Source: Mactra quadrangularis (lineage: Eukaryota > Mollusca > Bivalvia > Venerida > Mactridae). Taken from it: 64,000 bases of DNA. Below, in pieces: positions 44,505 through 55,320 of the stretch. The stretch's first letter is position 1; every line of letters starts with the position of its first letter. Under the pieces are notes generated by a model. That model worked only from the letters and a program-made list of their open reading frames with translations. It was not told the DNA's origin and did not search any database. A program made the position numbers and the translations under genes. The DNA lies in NCBI GenBank assembly GCA_025267735.1, contig CM046309.1:35873202-35937201 (forward strand). The letters are read 5' to 3'.

Positions 44505-45780
44505 AACAAAATATGTCGAAACTATTCAACTATATGACACACCTGTATACCACCACACGAATCATTTAATTACCTGTGTATGTAAAGTTTAACTTTTTGT
44601 TGTGTCGATTGTTAAGCTCCACTGGGAAATGACTAAACCTAATACACACCGTGTTATCAACTGATAGAAAAGTTTAACAAGTTGTACGCACTAATATCGT
44701 CTAGTTCGACCTGATTATCTCCCCTTTTAATATAGATTATTTAGATTAAAGTCTTAACTTTAAGCATGGTTGTCATAAACGATAATATATTGTAAACATA
44801 TGGTTGTTTATTTTACAGTGTTTACTATGCATAAACCTATAATTTTATTTACAATGCATATGCTTACATTTGTTAGACGAGTCTAAACGGTGTTACATTT
44901 ATTTACAGATTAACCCCGTCTATATGACACCTAACAGATACAGCCTAGCATTCACGATCAATTTTTTTTATAAATGTCTAATATGGTTTTCGGTTTGCAC
45001 AACGGAAGGTCTGCTAAATTTGGAAATCTAATCTGTCCGTTTGAATTGATGACTTTCCAGTTATAGCAGATCTAAGCAGATCATCCGAGCATTCCGCTAG
45101 ATATTTGGCAGAGCTTGGAAGACTCACGTACGTGGCATTCGCTAAACAATCATGGCGGTCGGTGGAAAGCAAATTGCTACAACTTCATGTAAATGAACGA
45201 AAATGGCTGAGAAGGCCTCCAAAACTAGTATTTTATTAGAATAGAAAGTACCTACTAGGTTAGTTAATAGTAATGCATCTTTTGTACATGGCACTCTCTC
45301 AAAAGGTTGAAAATAGTCGTCGATCGTCAAACGTACAAAGACTCCAACGCATAATGTATGGCAGCTGCCATCTTAAATTTCTTATCGGTCTGTTCGGTTA
45401 GCAAGCCTATTCGAAAAAAGAAGATGAACACTACCATAAGTAGAAGACGGCAAATCGAAGCCCTGTAAAAGAACAGCCATTACTACAGATTAAATTGTTG
45501 ACTACGTAATCAAGTCAGGAAATATTTTATTTATATCATCTTTTTGTCCTGCACAAGTCGTAAGCTTAGCCTGTTAGCGCAAATCGGTCGTAACTCAATT
45601 TCAGAATAACTTTGAGAGGAGAGAGAAAAACTGCTTTCATGTAATTTCTTCATTCAGATAAGTTAGCTGTTTATATTTTTATTTTTGTCAAATTTTAATG
45701 ACATACTCATGAAAAAGATATTTGGTGGAACTTAAGTTACGACTTTCTTGCACACCAAAAATTACCAGATTCCATTTTTA
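44505..45780. other. 5' flank of the LRR gene and unassigned sequence
   Basis: Only about 30 bp upstream of the start codon (TCTCACAACAAAATATGTCG) is shared with the second LRR copy; beyond that the flanks are unrelated. The GC-richer stretch 45110-45380 contains an ATGGCGG at about 45153 and a short minus-strand frame. No gene is recognised. Confidence 0.4.
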
Positions 45781-45784
45781 ATTT

Positions 45785-46022
45785 GGTTTAACGCCATGTC
45801 AACACAATTTAGGTCATTTTATGGCGTCCAGCGCATCTAACCTAGCTTTCCTGGACCCTAGTCTATAACCAGTGCTCACATACCCTTCCACAAGGCCGGA
45901 AACTTCTCCACATATCTTATTTATGGAAGAAAATTGACATTCCCTGTGGGATTCGAACCCGTACCCCCTTCGGGACACGAGATTCTATATCCCGGAGCGC
46001 TACCAACTGCGCTATCGACCAA
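45785..46022 (-). mobile_element. tRNA-headed SINE (family 1), internal deletion
   Basis: Minus strand: complete head with A-box (TAGCGCAGTTGGTAGCGC) and B-box (GGGTTCGAATCCC), then the body. A deletion removes the CCTTCCATGAAAATTTGAC segment. Confidence 0.85.
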
Positions 46023-46260
46023 ATTCAGAACTTTTTTGTGCAATATGGATGTAACAACTTTGTAACTGCTATTAAATACATGTATTAAGCATTATGGGCT
46101 ATAAGATGGAGAAAAATAATACTTAAAAACATATGAAATATATAATTAATAAAAATATTAGGCAGCATTGCAGACAAAGTATGTTAAAGATGAAATCTTG
46201 TTACATAAAAATCTTCCTTTAGATCAAATAATTAAGTTTTTAAAACAATCATATCATATA

Positions 46261-47268
46261 CGAGGGGTGATCCAGAAATTCGTGGACACCTTGCATGAAA
46301 CAAAAGGTAATGAAGCCAGTCACATGAACTTCTAGTATCTTTTTAAGTGAGCATTTGTCAACAAATTTCCAAAATAGTGTAAAGATTCGATCATAATTAA
46401 TGATTCTGCACTATTTTATATACATGGACGTGATGAAATGCGGCGCAGCTCATGGCGTCTCAAACGACGTCAGGTTGTCAAAAGAAGTAAACTTAATTAC
46501 TGTGTTGCCTTATATATCTTCAAAGCATCCCCCCATTTGACATGTACGATGCATTTCGAGCTCATCTGTTACAATTCTGCTAACAGTTCCAAACAATAAA
46601 AACAGAGAATAACTGAGAATCGTAAAATTATCCATATGATTTCATTAACCATCTCATGGAAATTTTCCTTAGTTTCTCTGACTCTGTTTCCCAGACTGCG
46701 AATCATTCCCTACACCTTCTCATCCATTCGAAAATCGGAGATGCTACTTATATACTAGTGTACGACACACTGATGGCTTATATGTCACACTTTCTATCAT
46801 TGTTTTTGTCTTGCTAAATGTTTTTCCGAGATTTACACAGAATTGTATAATTGTCTGCAGTTTTGCTGGTTCCGTGACGTCCGTTTTCTATGAAGCTGTT
46901 TTCATAGCTTCTTTTATTAAACATGAGAGTATAATGCCCGCAACGTCAAATCTTCTGAAACTTACAGAATGACGTCATACATGTCTAAACAACGTTATTA
47001 TAACGTTTCCTGCCATTTTCTTTAGATTTTACATGGGTTTGAATGTGGTAAAAACATATTCATCAAGGAGAAAAAATGAGTTGCGCCGCGATTTCGATAC
47101 TTCATATTTTGATGACGTCATAAATAGATGAAAAATGCAATTGATGTTTTAAAATTTTGTCCGTTTATTAAAAAAGCATTGATTAATGATATCCTAACAA
47201 ATCAGCACGGTAGGACGTCACGTTTTGGAGATACACACAGTGTCCACGAATTTTTGGATCACCCCTCG
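46261..47268 (-). mobile_element. Decayed mariner element
   Basis: Terminal inverted repeats of about 28 bp (CGAGGGGTGATCCAGAAATT and AATTTTTGGATCACCCCTCG) are flanked by TA on both sides (46259-46260, 47269-47270). At 1008 bp it is close to the size of an autonomous mariner. No intact transposase remains. A minus-strand segment near 46545-46590 reads GTVSRIVTDELEMHR, resembling the DNA-binding helix region of mariner transposases, so this is probably a fossil full-length element. Confidence 0.7.
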
Positions 47269-47332
47269 TATATATATTCAATATTAGCAACAGAATGTAT
47301 TATGGTGCGCTGTTATAAAAGGCATTGGCGGA

Positions 47333-47606
47333 TCCAGCGAGGACGGGGGGGGGGTCAGAGGGTCCGGACCCCCCTCCTAGAATTTGAAAATGTACCAGAC
47401 AATTAGTGTATTTCTTGCCTGTAAGTCATTTTTAAGTAGCATGACGCAATTTTTCTCGGTGCTTATCATAGATCTAATGCTTATGTAGTTTTTATTATCA
47501 ATATGTTGAAATTTTCTGCCAAATGTGTATTATGTGGTTGTGGTTCGGACCCCCCCCCAGAAAAGTTCGGACCCCCCAGTTAGAAGAAGACCTGTATCCA
47601 CCCCTG
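47333..47606 (+). mobile_element. GGATCCAG-ended MITE with 5-bp target duplication
   Basis: The left end CATTGGCGGATCCAG and right end TGTATCCACCCCTG are flanked by AAAGG at 47328-47332 and 47607-47611. The interior matches 12066-12356 closely (GTATTTCTTGCCTGTAAGTC, AATATGTTGAAATTTTC). Confidence 0.85.
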
Positions 47607-47611
47607 AAAGG

Positions 47612-49010
47612 ACTCCCTTTTAAAGAAATTGACTCTTTGCCAAACTAAAAGCAAAATAAAGACTGTTCACTAAAACACATTTTTTTATTATTCTTAATCC
47701 CACCGTTTCAGGGGGATAAACTCCCCTTCTTCAAGAGGCTTTTAACCGGATTTTCTTAACAATGTTTACTTAGAAAATCTAGAACTTTATTGCAGCAAAA
47801 TGGTAAGACATGTTAATTGTGTCTCTATTGCTAATTATATTTATTACTTCACAGTTTTCATGTCTGCTGTAAATAAAAATGTATTCGTACATTGGCTTTA
47901 AATAACATCTGATATTTTTGAATCGCAAAACATCGTATATATTCAAAGGGCCATATGAACTCAGTTAAGAGACGTCATATTTTCAAAGCAGTCGTATCAT
48001 TAGGTGGGTCCAATTAGTTGGATTACTCGGACTTTACGCTTACTATTCAATGTCAATTTGCCAAAATTAATTTTAAAAACCAATTTTGTAAATAATCTTG
48101 AAAATCAAGTATTTTTAGGGATAAAGAACTATCTAAATTTCACCACTTCTGTTAACATCTTCATTAAAAAGAAATAAATTTGATGAAATATTTTGTTATC
48201 CTTAAAATGAATACTTTTATAGCGCGACTGTCCTTGTTGTAAGTTCTCATGTAACTTGGCTTCGGTGTTGATGTACAGCTCAAATTAAAGCTGCTTGCAG
48301 TGAGAGGTGATCACAATACAAAACATTGTCAATACGTTCTTGGTTTCGATAATCGTCCAGGAAACATTTAAATAATTCTTATAGATAACAATGAAATATA
48401 ACTAAGGCAATTGTATATCACGGGTATTTTATTTAAAAGTTACAGTTATCATATATTTAAGTATATATTTAATATCTTTAAAAATCATTCACTGGCAAAT
48501 CCCATAGTTACTTATAAAGTCCAATTTTCTGAATACTAAATAAACATTTTGGAAAACAAAGATAATTTACATGTGCTTGCCATGAATCACAAAACAGTTC
48601 TGCTATGGTATGTTGTTTTTTACTTCGAAGACTCTCGAACCTGCCCAAAAAAAACGAGGCTTCAAGTGTGCGTGCGGAAAGAGGCTCACCAAAATTTGAT
48701 TTTATACGGTGTTTACTCTTTGATGTATACTGTGTTTCTTTACGTGGTCGAAATCGTATTAACAAAATGGAATCAGCTAAGTAATCTAACTCTATATGGT
48801 GACTTGACCTTTGATCTCTGTACGTATAGCATTTCTCAGTGAATAGTATAATACATGTATACATAAATGATACCAAAATACAGTTTATCTCATTGAAGCG
48901 TTGTACCTGATTAAATTTATTATGTATATCTCCCCCACTTTAAAAAAAAAAGAAATCCCTAAATATAATACCCAATAATATATTTTGTTAGTTTTTTGTT
49001 CAATCCCATA
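47612..49010. other. No confident gene; opposed open frames at 48508-48876
   Basis: Frames of about 97 and 122 codons overlap on opposite strands at 48508-48876. Neither has recognised domains or splice context. The rest is AT-rich. Confidence 0.4.
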
Positions 49011-49011
49011 C

Positions 49012-50190
49012 ATAATTATTGATGAAATAACACTTTCTAACTACATTATATTGTATGCAATAAACATGAAGATATTTTAATGAAATAATTTTTGATTATA
49101 CATTGACACATCTATAAAAATCCGTATAACATTTCTAAGAGAAAAAATCACAACAAAGGCACTTCTAAATAAAACTTCAAGTGATCAAGTATCGTCAGAC
49201 ATTTTTTGCATATGCGGAAAGTATGCTATACTTTTATCAATATCTGTTTCCGAATTACATGTTTTTTTATATTTCTGAATGATTCTAATCTGATTTTAAA
49301 TTTCTAGTTTTAGCATTTTCTGCTAAGATGGTGCACATTATATTTTTAATCAGTTTTGTAGATCTTTTTGTATATCAACGACATACAACAATATCATATT
49401 TTGAAATATTCACTCAGTCTAAAATATTGAATTGTTGGTAATTTATCACACATATTACATTCGTCAGTAACTTTTGCTTGAATTTTTTTTTTTGCTAATG
49501 AACTTATTAAGTGGTTTATAAGGTTTTTGTAGGAAAAAATCAAGTTCTTTGTTTTTAAAATTGTCAGGTACCGCAGTTGATACACTGCAAACTGATATGT
49601 AATTCAATTCCGTAAAAGGCTATCGCTCTTAATATAATCTATTCGAAAAAGTTTGTCTGAGTGACATACTATATAAAAGTTGTAGTTCTAATATTTCTAT
49701 ATCCAAACATTTAATAAGCTTATAGTCAAGTCTAAAAAATGCTTCTTCGTAGCTACAAAATACACATGTACATGTAAACACAATAAATACCCCAGTGTGT
49801 TTACAGTACTTTGATTAAAACTAGCATGACAACTCCAAAATGCACATTTTGAATAATAAACGTCTTTATTTACTATAAATCAAGGCATGTCCCAATCCTA
49901 TTGTTGGTCGTCAATTTTATTTGTAAAGGTTCAAAATAACGCAATCTGCGTAAACGCATATCCAGTAGACCACGGTCGTACTACATTAGCGAGTATGCGA
50001 GCGGTAAAATTGTAGATCGGGTTTTAATCAGATTGAAAATAACGCAGACAGTTTTCAAATCGTATTCATCAATTGTAATGAGTTTACAAAACACTTAAGA
50101 TTTATTCTGGTGTGTGCACATCAGATTTTCATTATTATCAGCGATACTGCTTATAATAGGGTTAGTAAGTAAATATACGACCTGCAAAAT
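49012..50190. repeat. Segmental duplication, copy A (LRR 3' region)
   Basis: This stretch aligns in order with 50862-51775: AACACTTTCTAACTACATTA, AAATGCTTCTTCGTAGC, CACATGTACATGTAAACACA, GCATGACAACTCCAAAATGC and ACGCAGACAGTTTTCAAATC all recur there. Copy A lacks the TA-flanked MITE present in copy B. Confidence 0.8.
50104..50189 (-). pseudogene. Orphan copy of the LRR C-terminal tail, exon-like
   Basis: On the minus strand this encodes a tail ending LTNPIISSIADNNENLMCTH then QNKS and a stop, close to the C-terminus of the second LRR protein (LTNPIISSIADDNKNL...). It is preceded exactly at the start of similarity by a good splice acceptor (TAGATATTTTGCAG). It may be an alternative or ancestral terminal exon of the LRR genes or a leftover from duplication. 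No upstream donor was identified. Confidence 0.55.
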
Positions 50191-50445
50191 ATCTAAACTT
50201 CCTTGTTTCCCTACGTTTTTGGGCACATTTATAATTGCATGATTTACAATGAATGAATTACAATAAATTAAAAATTAAAATTTCAACCTTTCGAACTATG
50301 TTATATATCTTTCTTACTTAAATAAAAAACAGACAAGAAAATGAATCAAACTCTTGGAAGTTGAGTTATTTTATCCTCAATGTATTATTAACATAACATA
50401 AAATAATTTATTTTGAACATAATCTGAAAGAACATATTACATATA

Positions 50446-50490
50446 GGGCTGTCACGATATACCGGTATGCCGGTTTATTGGATGAGGGTC
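50446..50490 (+). mobile_element. Single hAT-like end
   Basis: TAGGGCTGTCACGATATACC with GGTATGCCGG is a typical hAT-type MITE end. No partner end was found nearby. Confidence 0.4.
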
Positions 50491-51210
50491 TGATACAAAG
50501 CCTTCTGAGCCATAAAAAAGATGGACATAGACAAGGAATTTAACTGTCATCTCGCATTTTTAACGACAGACTCTACAAAATTGTCCATAATTTAAACAAA
50601 TGTCAGTATTTGAAATTCTTTTTCTGTGTATCACTGGGCCATACAATGTCATGCATGAAAAATATAACTTCAATCAATTCCTTTAAACGGTAAATATTTT
50701 ATAAATGTTTTGCCCAAATTTCAAGCCACTGACCCGGGTTCGTACATGCTTCACCCCTAAAATAATGTTTACGCGCTATTTAACACCCAATGCATGGTAC
50801 AGTTCCATATATAAACTTATTTGCGATCACCCATCACCACCTTTTATTGCTGTTATCGTTAAACATAATTATAGATGAAATAACACTTTCTAACTACAAT
50901 ATATTGTATGCAATAGACATGAAACATTTTAATGTAATTATGTTTGATTATACATAGACACATCTATAAAACATATATAAATCTCTTAGTAAGAGAGAGA
51001 AAAAAAACACTTCAAAAGCACATCTAAATAAAAATGAGTGATCAAGTATTGTCATTTGCGGAAAGTATATCATACTTTTATCAACATCTTTTGCCGTATA
51101 AAATTTGTCTAAAAGTAAAAAAAAAATGCTTCCTCGTAGCTACAAAAATACACATGTACATGTAAACACAATTAATACCCCAGTGTTTTCAGTACTTTGA
51201 TTAAAACTTA

Positions 51211-51514
51211 GTGCGTACAAAAAAAACAAAACGTGTTTTGGTAAACATTAAAAATGAGACAATTCATTTCAGGGGTAGGCAGTAATGAAAATAAAATTTG
51301 TGTAATTCATTTTAACAAAATTAGCATGGTTGATAAACCACCACCACTTGGTAAATCATGTTTGTTGTGGTAGAACGCTTTTCATTACACCAACAACTAA
51401 GACACAAGTAAAACATATCACAAGTGTTTATTTTAAAGACATCCTGGGCATCCCTCGTGGTGGGTTAGTTCATTGTATTGTTATTATAAACAGTGTTTTG
51501 TTTTTTGTACGCAC
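51211..51514 (+). mobile_element. TA-flanked MITE with GTGCGTAC ends
   Basis: The ends GTGCGTACAAAAAA and TTTTTTGTACGCAC extend to imperfect repeats of about 27 bp (CAAAACG.GTTTTG). TA flanks are at 51209-51210 and 51515-51516. Copy A of the duplication lacks it (AAAACTAGCATGACAAC at about 49822), giving an in-window empty site. The internal plus-strand frame is not regarded as a gene. Confidence 0.85.
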
Positions 51515-51559
51515 TATAGCATGACAACTTCAAAATGCACATTTTGAGTAATAAACGTC

Positions 51560-51565
51560 TTTATT
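51560..51565 (-). terminator. Likely polyadenylation signal of LRR copy 2
   Basis: AATAAA on the minus strand, about 120 bp beyond the stop codon of the second LRR gene. Confidence 0.5.
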
Positions 51566-51686
51566 TACAATAAATCAAAGCATGTCCCAATCCTTTTGTT
51601 GATCGTCAATTTTATTTGTTAAGGTTTTATATTACGCAGACAGTTTTCAAATCGTATTCATCAATTTGAATGAGTTTACAAAACAC

Positions 51687-52886
51687 TTAAGATTTATTCT
51701 GGTGTGTGCATATCAGATTTTTATTATCATCAGCGATACTGCTTATAATAGGGTTAGTAAGTGAATATACGTGTACTTCTCGTCTGTACATTAGTTTTAC
51801 ACGTTTTCTGTAGACAATCATGGAAGCGATCAAAATTAAAACAATAACTCCAAATATTGTTCCAGTAACCGCTATATTGGAAGGTTCAACATAGGAAAGT
51901 TGTTCCATCTTAAGACATTTCAAGTCGGATCTTTTTAAGTTTATAATTGGCGTGTTGATGTAAGAAGAGTGGTACCCAGATGCACATAACATTTCATTTT
52001 TGTTTATAGGTAAATTTGTTGTTGTGATCCAGTCCCAGGATTCTATCAATCCACAATCACAAGCGTATGGGTTATTGTCCAGTCTAACAGTTTCTAAATT
52101 CCTCAAGTGTTCCATCTTTGACATAAACTCTTTAGGAAGGTAGCTTATTTGGTTGAATGACAAATCTAGAGTCCTCAGATCCTCCAGACAGTTTGGTAAA
52201 GTAGGTAGACTGGGCGAGTCCAACATATTGTGTGAAAGGTCGAGCAGCTTCAAAGATCGGAGCTCACAAAGGGAATTAGCAGCCGATACAGAAAATGAGA
52301 AGAATTCATTACGTCCCAGGTACAAACTCTCTAACTTGGTCATATCAGTTAGTCTGAATATATCAGCAAGTTTTGTAATGTGATAAGACCCGTTCCACAC
52401 TTCTTGAAAAGTATTAGTTAAATCCAAATGCTGTAATTCTGGCATTGAAGAAAAATACCCAATCATATCTGGGTGTAGATCAACACGCCATTGGTTGTGG
52501 GACAAATTTAGATGAGTAAGATGTGGCAAACAATGAAAACTTTTCCCATGAATCACCTCGATGCTATTATCAGAAAAATCCACTGATTTCAACTGATGAA
52601 GAACTAAATCAGTTGCTCCACGACATGATCCAAAAGTGTTGGGAGGTAACTCTCTCAAGTTTTTACAACCAGTAATGTTTATAAATGTAACATTGTCCTG
52701 AATGTTAGTAATAAATTTCATGATATTACTAAGTGTGTCCTCATTGTGACAAGCAACATAATCCTCAGTACAAATACAGTGTTCATATTTGCCCTTACAG
52801 TAGTCTGTCGTATACGCATATCCGAATAAAAACACTAAAACACTGGTGTATATAAGTTTAAACTCCATTTTTATGTATTCTCTCAC
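51687..52886 (-). CDS. Leucine-rich-repeat type I membrane protein (copy 2)
   Basis: Intronless 399-codon frame, nearly identical to copy 1 through the signal peptide, LRRNT cap (C30, C37, C39, C46), LRRs and LRRCT cap (C276, C278, C301, C324). Most differences are single residues (for example SDNSIEV versus SNNSIEV). After C324 it has a few extra residues (LSYVEP region), then a transmembrane helix at about 338-358. From residue 370 the tail is unrelated to copy 1 (EVHVYSLTNPIISSIADD..., ending QNKS) and resembles the exon-like segment at 50104-50189. The extracellular parts are conserved while the cytoplasmic ends differ, so the two proteins probably share a binding role but may differ in intracellular coupling. 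Confidence 0.85.
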   Translation of the reverse strand: MREYIKMEFKLIYTSVLVFLFGYAYTTDYCKGKYEHCICTEDYVACHNEDTLSNIMKFITNIQDNVTFINITGCKNLRELPPNTFGSCRGATDLVLHQLKSVDFSDNSIEVIHGKSFHCLPHLTHLNLSHNQWRVDLHPDMIGYFSSMPELQHLDLTNTFQEVWNGSYHITKLADIFRLTDMTKLESLYLGRNEFFSFSVSAANSLCELRSLKLLDLSHNMLDSPSLPTLPNCLEDLRTLDLSFNQISYLPKEFMSKMEHLRNLETVRLDNNPYACDCGLIESWDWITTTNLPINKNEMLCASGYHSSYINTPIINLKRSDLKCLKMEQLSYVEPSNIAVTGTIFGVIVLILIASMIVYRKRVKLMYRREVHVYSLTNPIISSIADDNKNLICTHQNKS

Positions 52887-52889
52887 AAC

Positions 52890-53350
52890 AAAATATGTCG
52901 AAACTATTCAACTATGTCGAAACTGTAGGTGACGCTCTTTGGGGAAATCACTTCCGGGTCGTTGAAGTCTACGAAAGTAGATCTGAGAAGTTGGTTTGGC
53001 TGCATTTGGTAAGCTGTGGCCGTGTTCAAGTGTGTAAAATCATATTATTTTCCTTCTAAATTAGTTTTTCTACTCCTTTAATTTTAGACCGATATTCTAA
53101 CTATATATTTTATGATTTTTAAGGACTACCTTCTCGGTGTAAGATCTAGAAAGGCGTGCTATTTTGACCTTTAAGAATGGGAATGCCCAACTGTACATGT
53201 AAGCAAAGTGAAATTGTGAAAAGTTCAAAATCCATGATTTATATTTTCAAGTTTTATTTGGCTGCTCTAGTGTTGAGGATAATCAGGATACCAATCATTA
53301 TATATGTCAATCTATTTGAGAAAGTCACCAGAGACATTTAAACTTAATAT
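52890..53350. other. 5' flank of LRR copy 2; no gene seen
   Basis: Similarity to the first LRR copy ends near 52918. The remainder is AT-rich and unassigned. Confidence 0.4.
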
Positions 53351-53354
53351 AGAG

Positions 53355-53435
53355 CATTCTCGTACCCCGAGGTTATCAAGATTTTCGATCTAACTAGTAT
53401 CGAGAATCGCTTGATTGCCTCTGAGTATGAGAATG
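53355..53435. mobile_element. Palindromic CATTCTCG element, diverged
   Basis: CATTCTCGTACCCCGAGG and CCTCTGAGTATGAGAATG are the outer ends of imperfect ~35-bp arms. Flanks ATATAGAG and ATATAGTG fit an 8-bp target duplication with one mismatch. Confidence 0.75.
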
Positions 53436-53439
53436 ATAT

Positions 53440-55050
53440 AGTGGCAGATTTGGCCAGCATGCGCATGCGCCGATGATTAGTGCCAACATTACGGAATTTA
53501 CGTCCATTCTAAACATTGACGAAGATAGATCATCTCTATACTAAGACGCATATCTGAATTCACTAATCGGCGCATAATATTGTTGACGATTTTTATACTA
53601 CATCATAATACATTTTTTAAATTATATTTCTATTTCAAGCGTGGTATAAAACGGCGGCAATACCACGTGACTATGACATCACATTTTTTTAATGTTATGG
53701 TTTGAAGACGAAAATGGTGAAATATCAACCAAGACTCAGTATTAAAGGGTTGCTGCGAAAAAACGTTTTGGTCCTTTCTAATTAAGACTCTTAGATTCAT
53801 ACACATTTCCAGAACTACCCATTCCTAGGGTATATAATACGAGTGTATGAATCAAACGTGGACTCAAGTAAAATCGTTTGCACATTTATGTATTTTGAAT
53901 TTTTGCGTGTTTCCCACTTGGAGCATCCATAATTGTTGACTGTTTTACTCAAATGAAAACTACATTGTATTAATGGAAGTAAGTGAAAGTAGGAATATTT
54001 AAAAGTTCTAATAAGCCCAAAGATAGAATAAAATATGTAAATGCTAAGTTTGAAGGTGGAATTTTAGTAGATTGTAGAGTGAATAACGAGGTTTTGATAT
54101 ACATCCAGATATATCAAATAATTTTAACAGCTGTTGGATCATGTTAAAATCTTACAAAAATACGCAGGAGTTGTTTGTGAATTGTACCTTACGTCATAGT
54201 ATTACTGTACAACCAGTCTTGTGACTTATTGCACATGTAGCATGCCGAAAAAGTTGGACATTTCTATATACTTTTCTATAAATATCATATTTCACGATGG
54301 AAAATAAACCTTTGCTAGGTCAATTTGGGGGGGGTGCGTATGCCTCCCCCTGGATCCGCCTATGGGAAATATGATTTCTCGACAGAGGGTTCTTCAAGAT
54401 GCTTTCTGGGAATGAGGTTGGATTATGGTCCCTCTCAGTTCTTTTCCAATGAAAACACCTGTAAAGGTCATAGGCCGTTGTCACACAGTATAAGACAGTT
54501 AATGTACACAAATACCGACAGCCTATGGTAGATGCATTTTCTAAACATTTTCTTTTTGTATCTTTTTATGCAATAAAAATCCCAAATTTTCCAAGTTTTC
54601 TCTGTAAGACATGACAAAATATACTCTCAAGGAATTCCTTAAAACCTCTGTTGCATCTGCCAATGTCAGTCTAGACTGCTCACTTGTTTAATTATAACTA
54701 AAGCCTAAGGGTATCACACAAAAATGAGATCATTGATCATATGATGCAATTCCCCAAATGTGAAAGTTCTTAGCCTTATGGTATTAATGAGGAAGATTTA
54801 AAAAGAATTCATATTAAGTGGTACAAACATGGGCTACTGTTACAATGAAAACTGTGTACATAGAACAATGATTATTTCTGAGATTCGTGATTTTCAGTAC
54901 TAATGTGTAAAAATCCTTGTTCGTATTTTTGCCATTGCATATCTAATCAGACAACACTGGCACCAAAGTCAGTAACTTATGATATTTGTGCATAATTTAA
55001 TAATTTTTTGGACTATGGCGCCATTTTCAGAAAATAAAAAATGGTTTTTT
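53440..55050. other. No gene seen; GGATCCAG-type MITE end at 54327-54365
   Basis: CTCCCCCTGGATCCGCCTATG at 54340-54365 is one end of the GGATCCAG-type family. A TACCACGTGACTATGACATC segment near 53660 is one end of the 17390-17787 family. No coding signal. Confidence 0.5.
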
Positions 55051-55054
55051 TAAC

Positions 55055-55320
55055 TGGATTTTACGCCGTGTCAACACAATTTAGGTCGTTTTATGGCGTC
55101 CAGCGCACTTAACCTAGCTTTCCTGGATCCTTGTCTATAACCAGTACACTCCTACCCTTTCACAAGGCCAGAAACTTGTCTAATCAATGGAGGAAAATTC
55201 ACATTACTGTCAAATTTTCATGGAAGGGTATAACCTTCCCGGGTGGGGTTCAAACCCATACCCCCTTAGGGACACAAGATTCCAAATCCTGGCATGCTAC
55301 CAACTGCGCTATCAACCCGG
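55055..55320 (-). mobile_element. tRNA-headed SINE (family 1)
   Basis: On the minus strand the head with A-box (TAGCGCAGTTGGTAGCATG) and a mutated B-box (GGGTTTGAACCCC) is followed by the full body ending in GTGTTGACACGGCGTAAAA. A small internal deletion removes the ATATGGAGAAG segment. The open frame across it is a by-product. Confidence 0.85.

Larger units (their letters stand above)
50862..51775. repeat. Segmental duplication, copy B (LRR 3' region)
   Basis: Tandem counterpart of 49012-50190, joined directly to the second LRR gene. It contains the 304-bp MITE at 51211-51514, absent from copy A. Confidence 0.8.

Noticed and set aside
48508..48876. Overlapping frames of 122 and 97 codons on opposite strands
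   Set aside because: There are no recognised motifs, no splice or initiation support, and mutual overlap; at best hypothetical.
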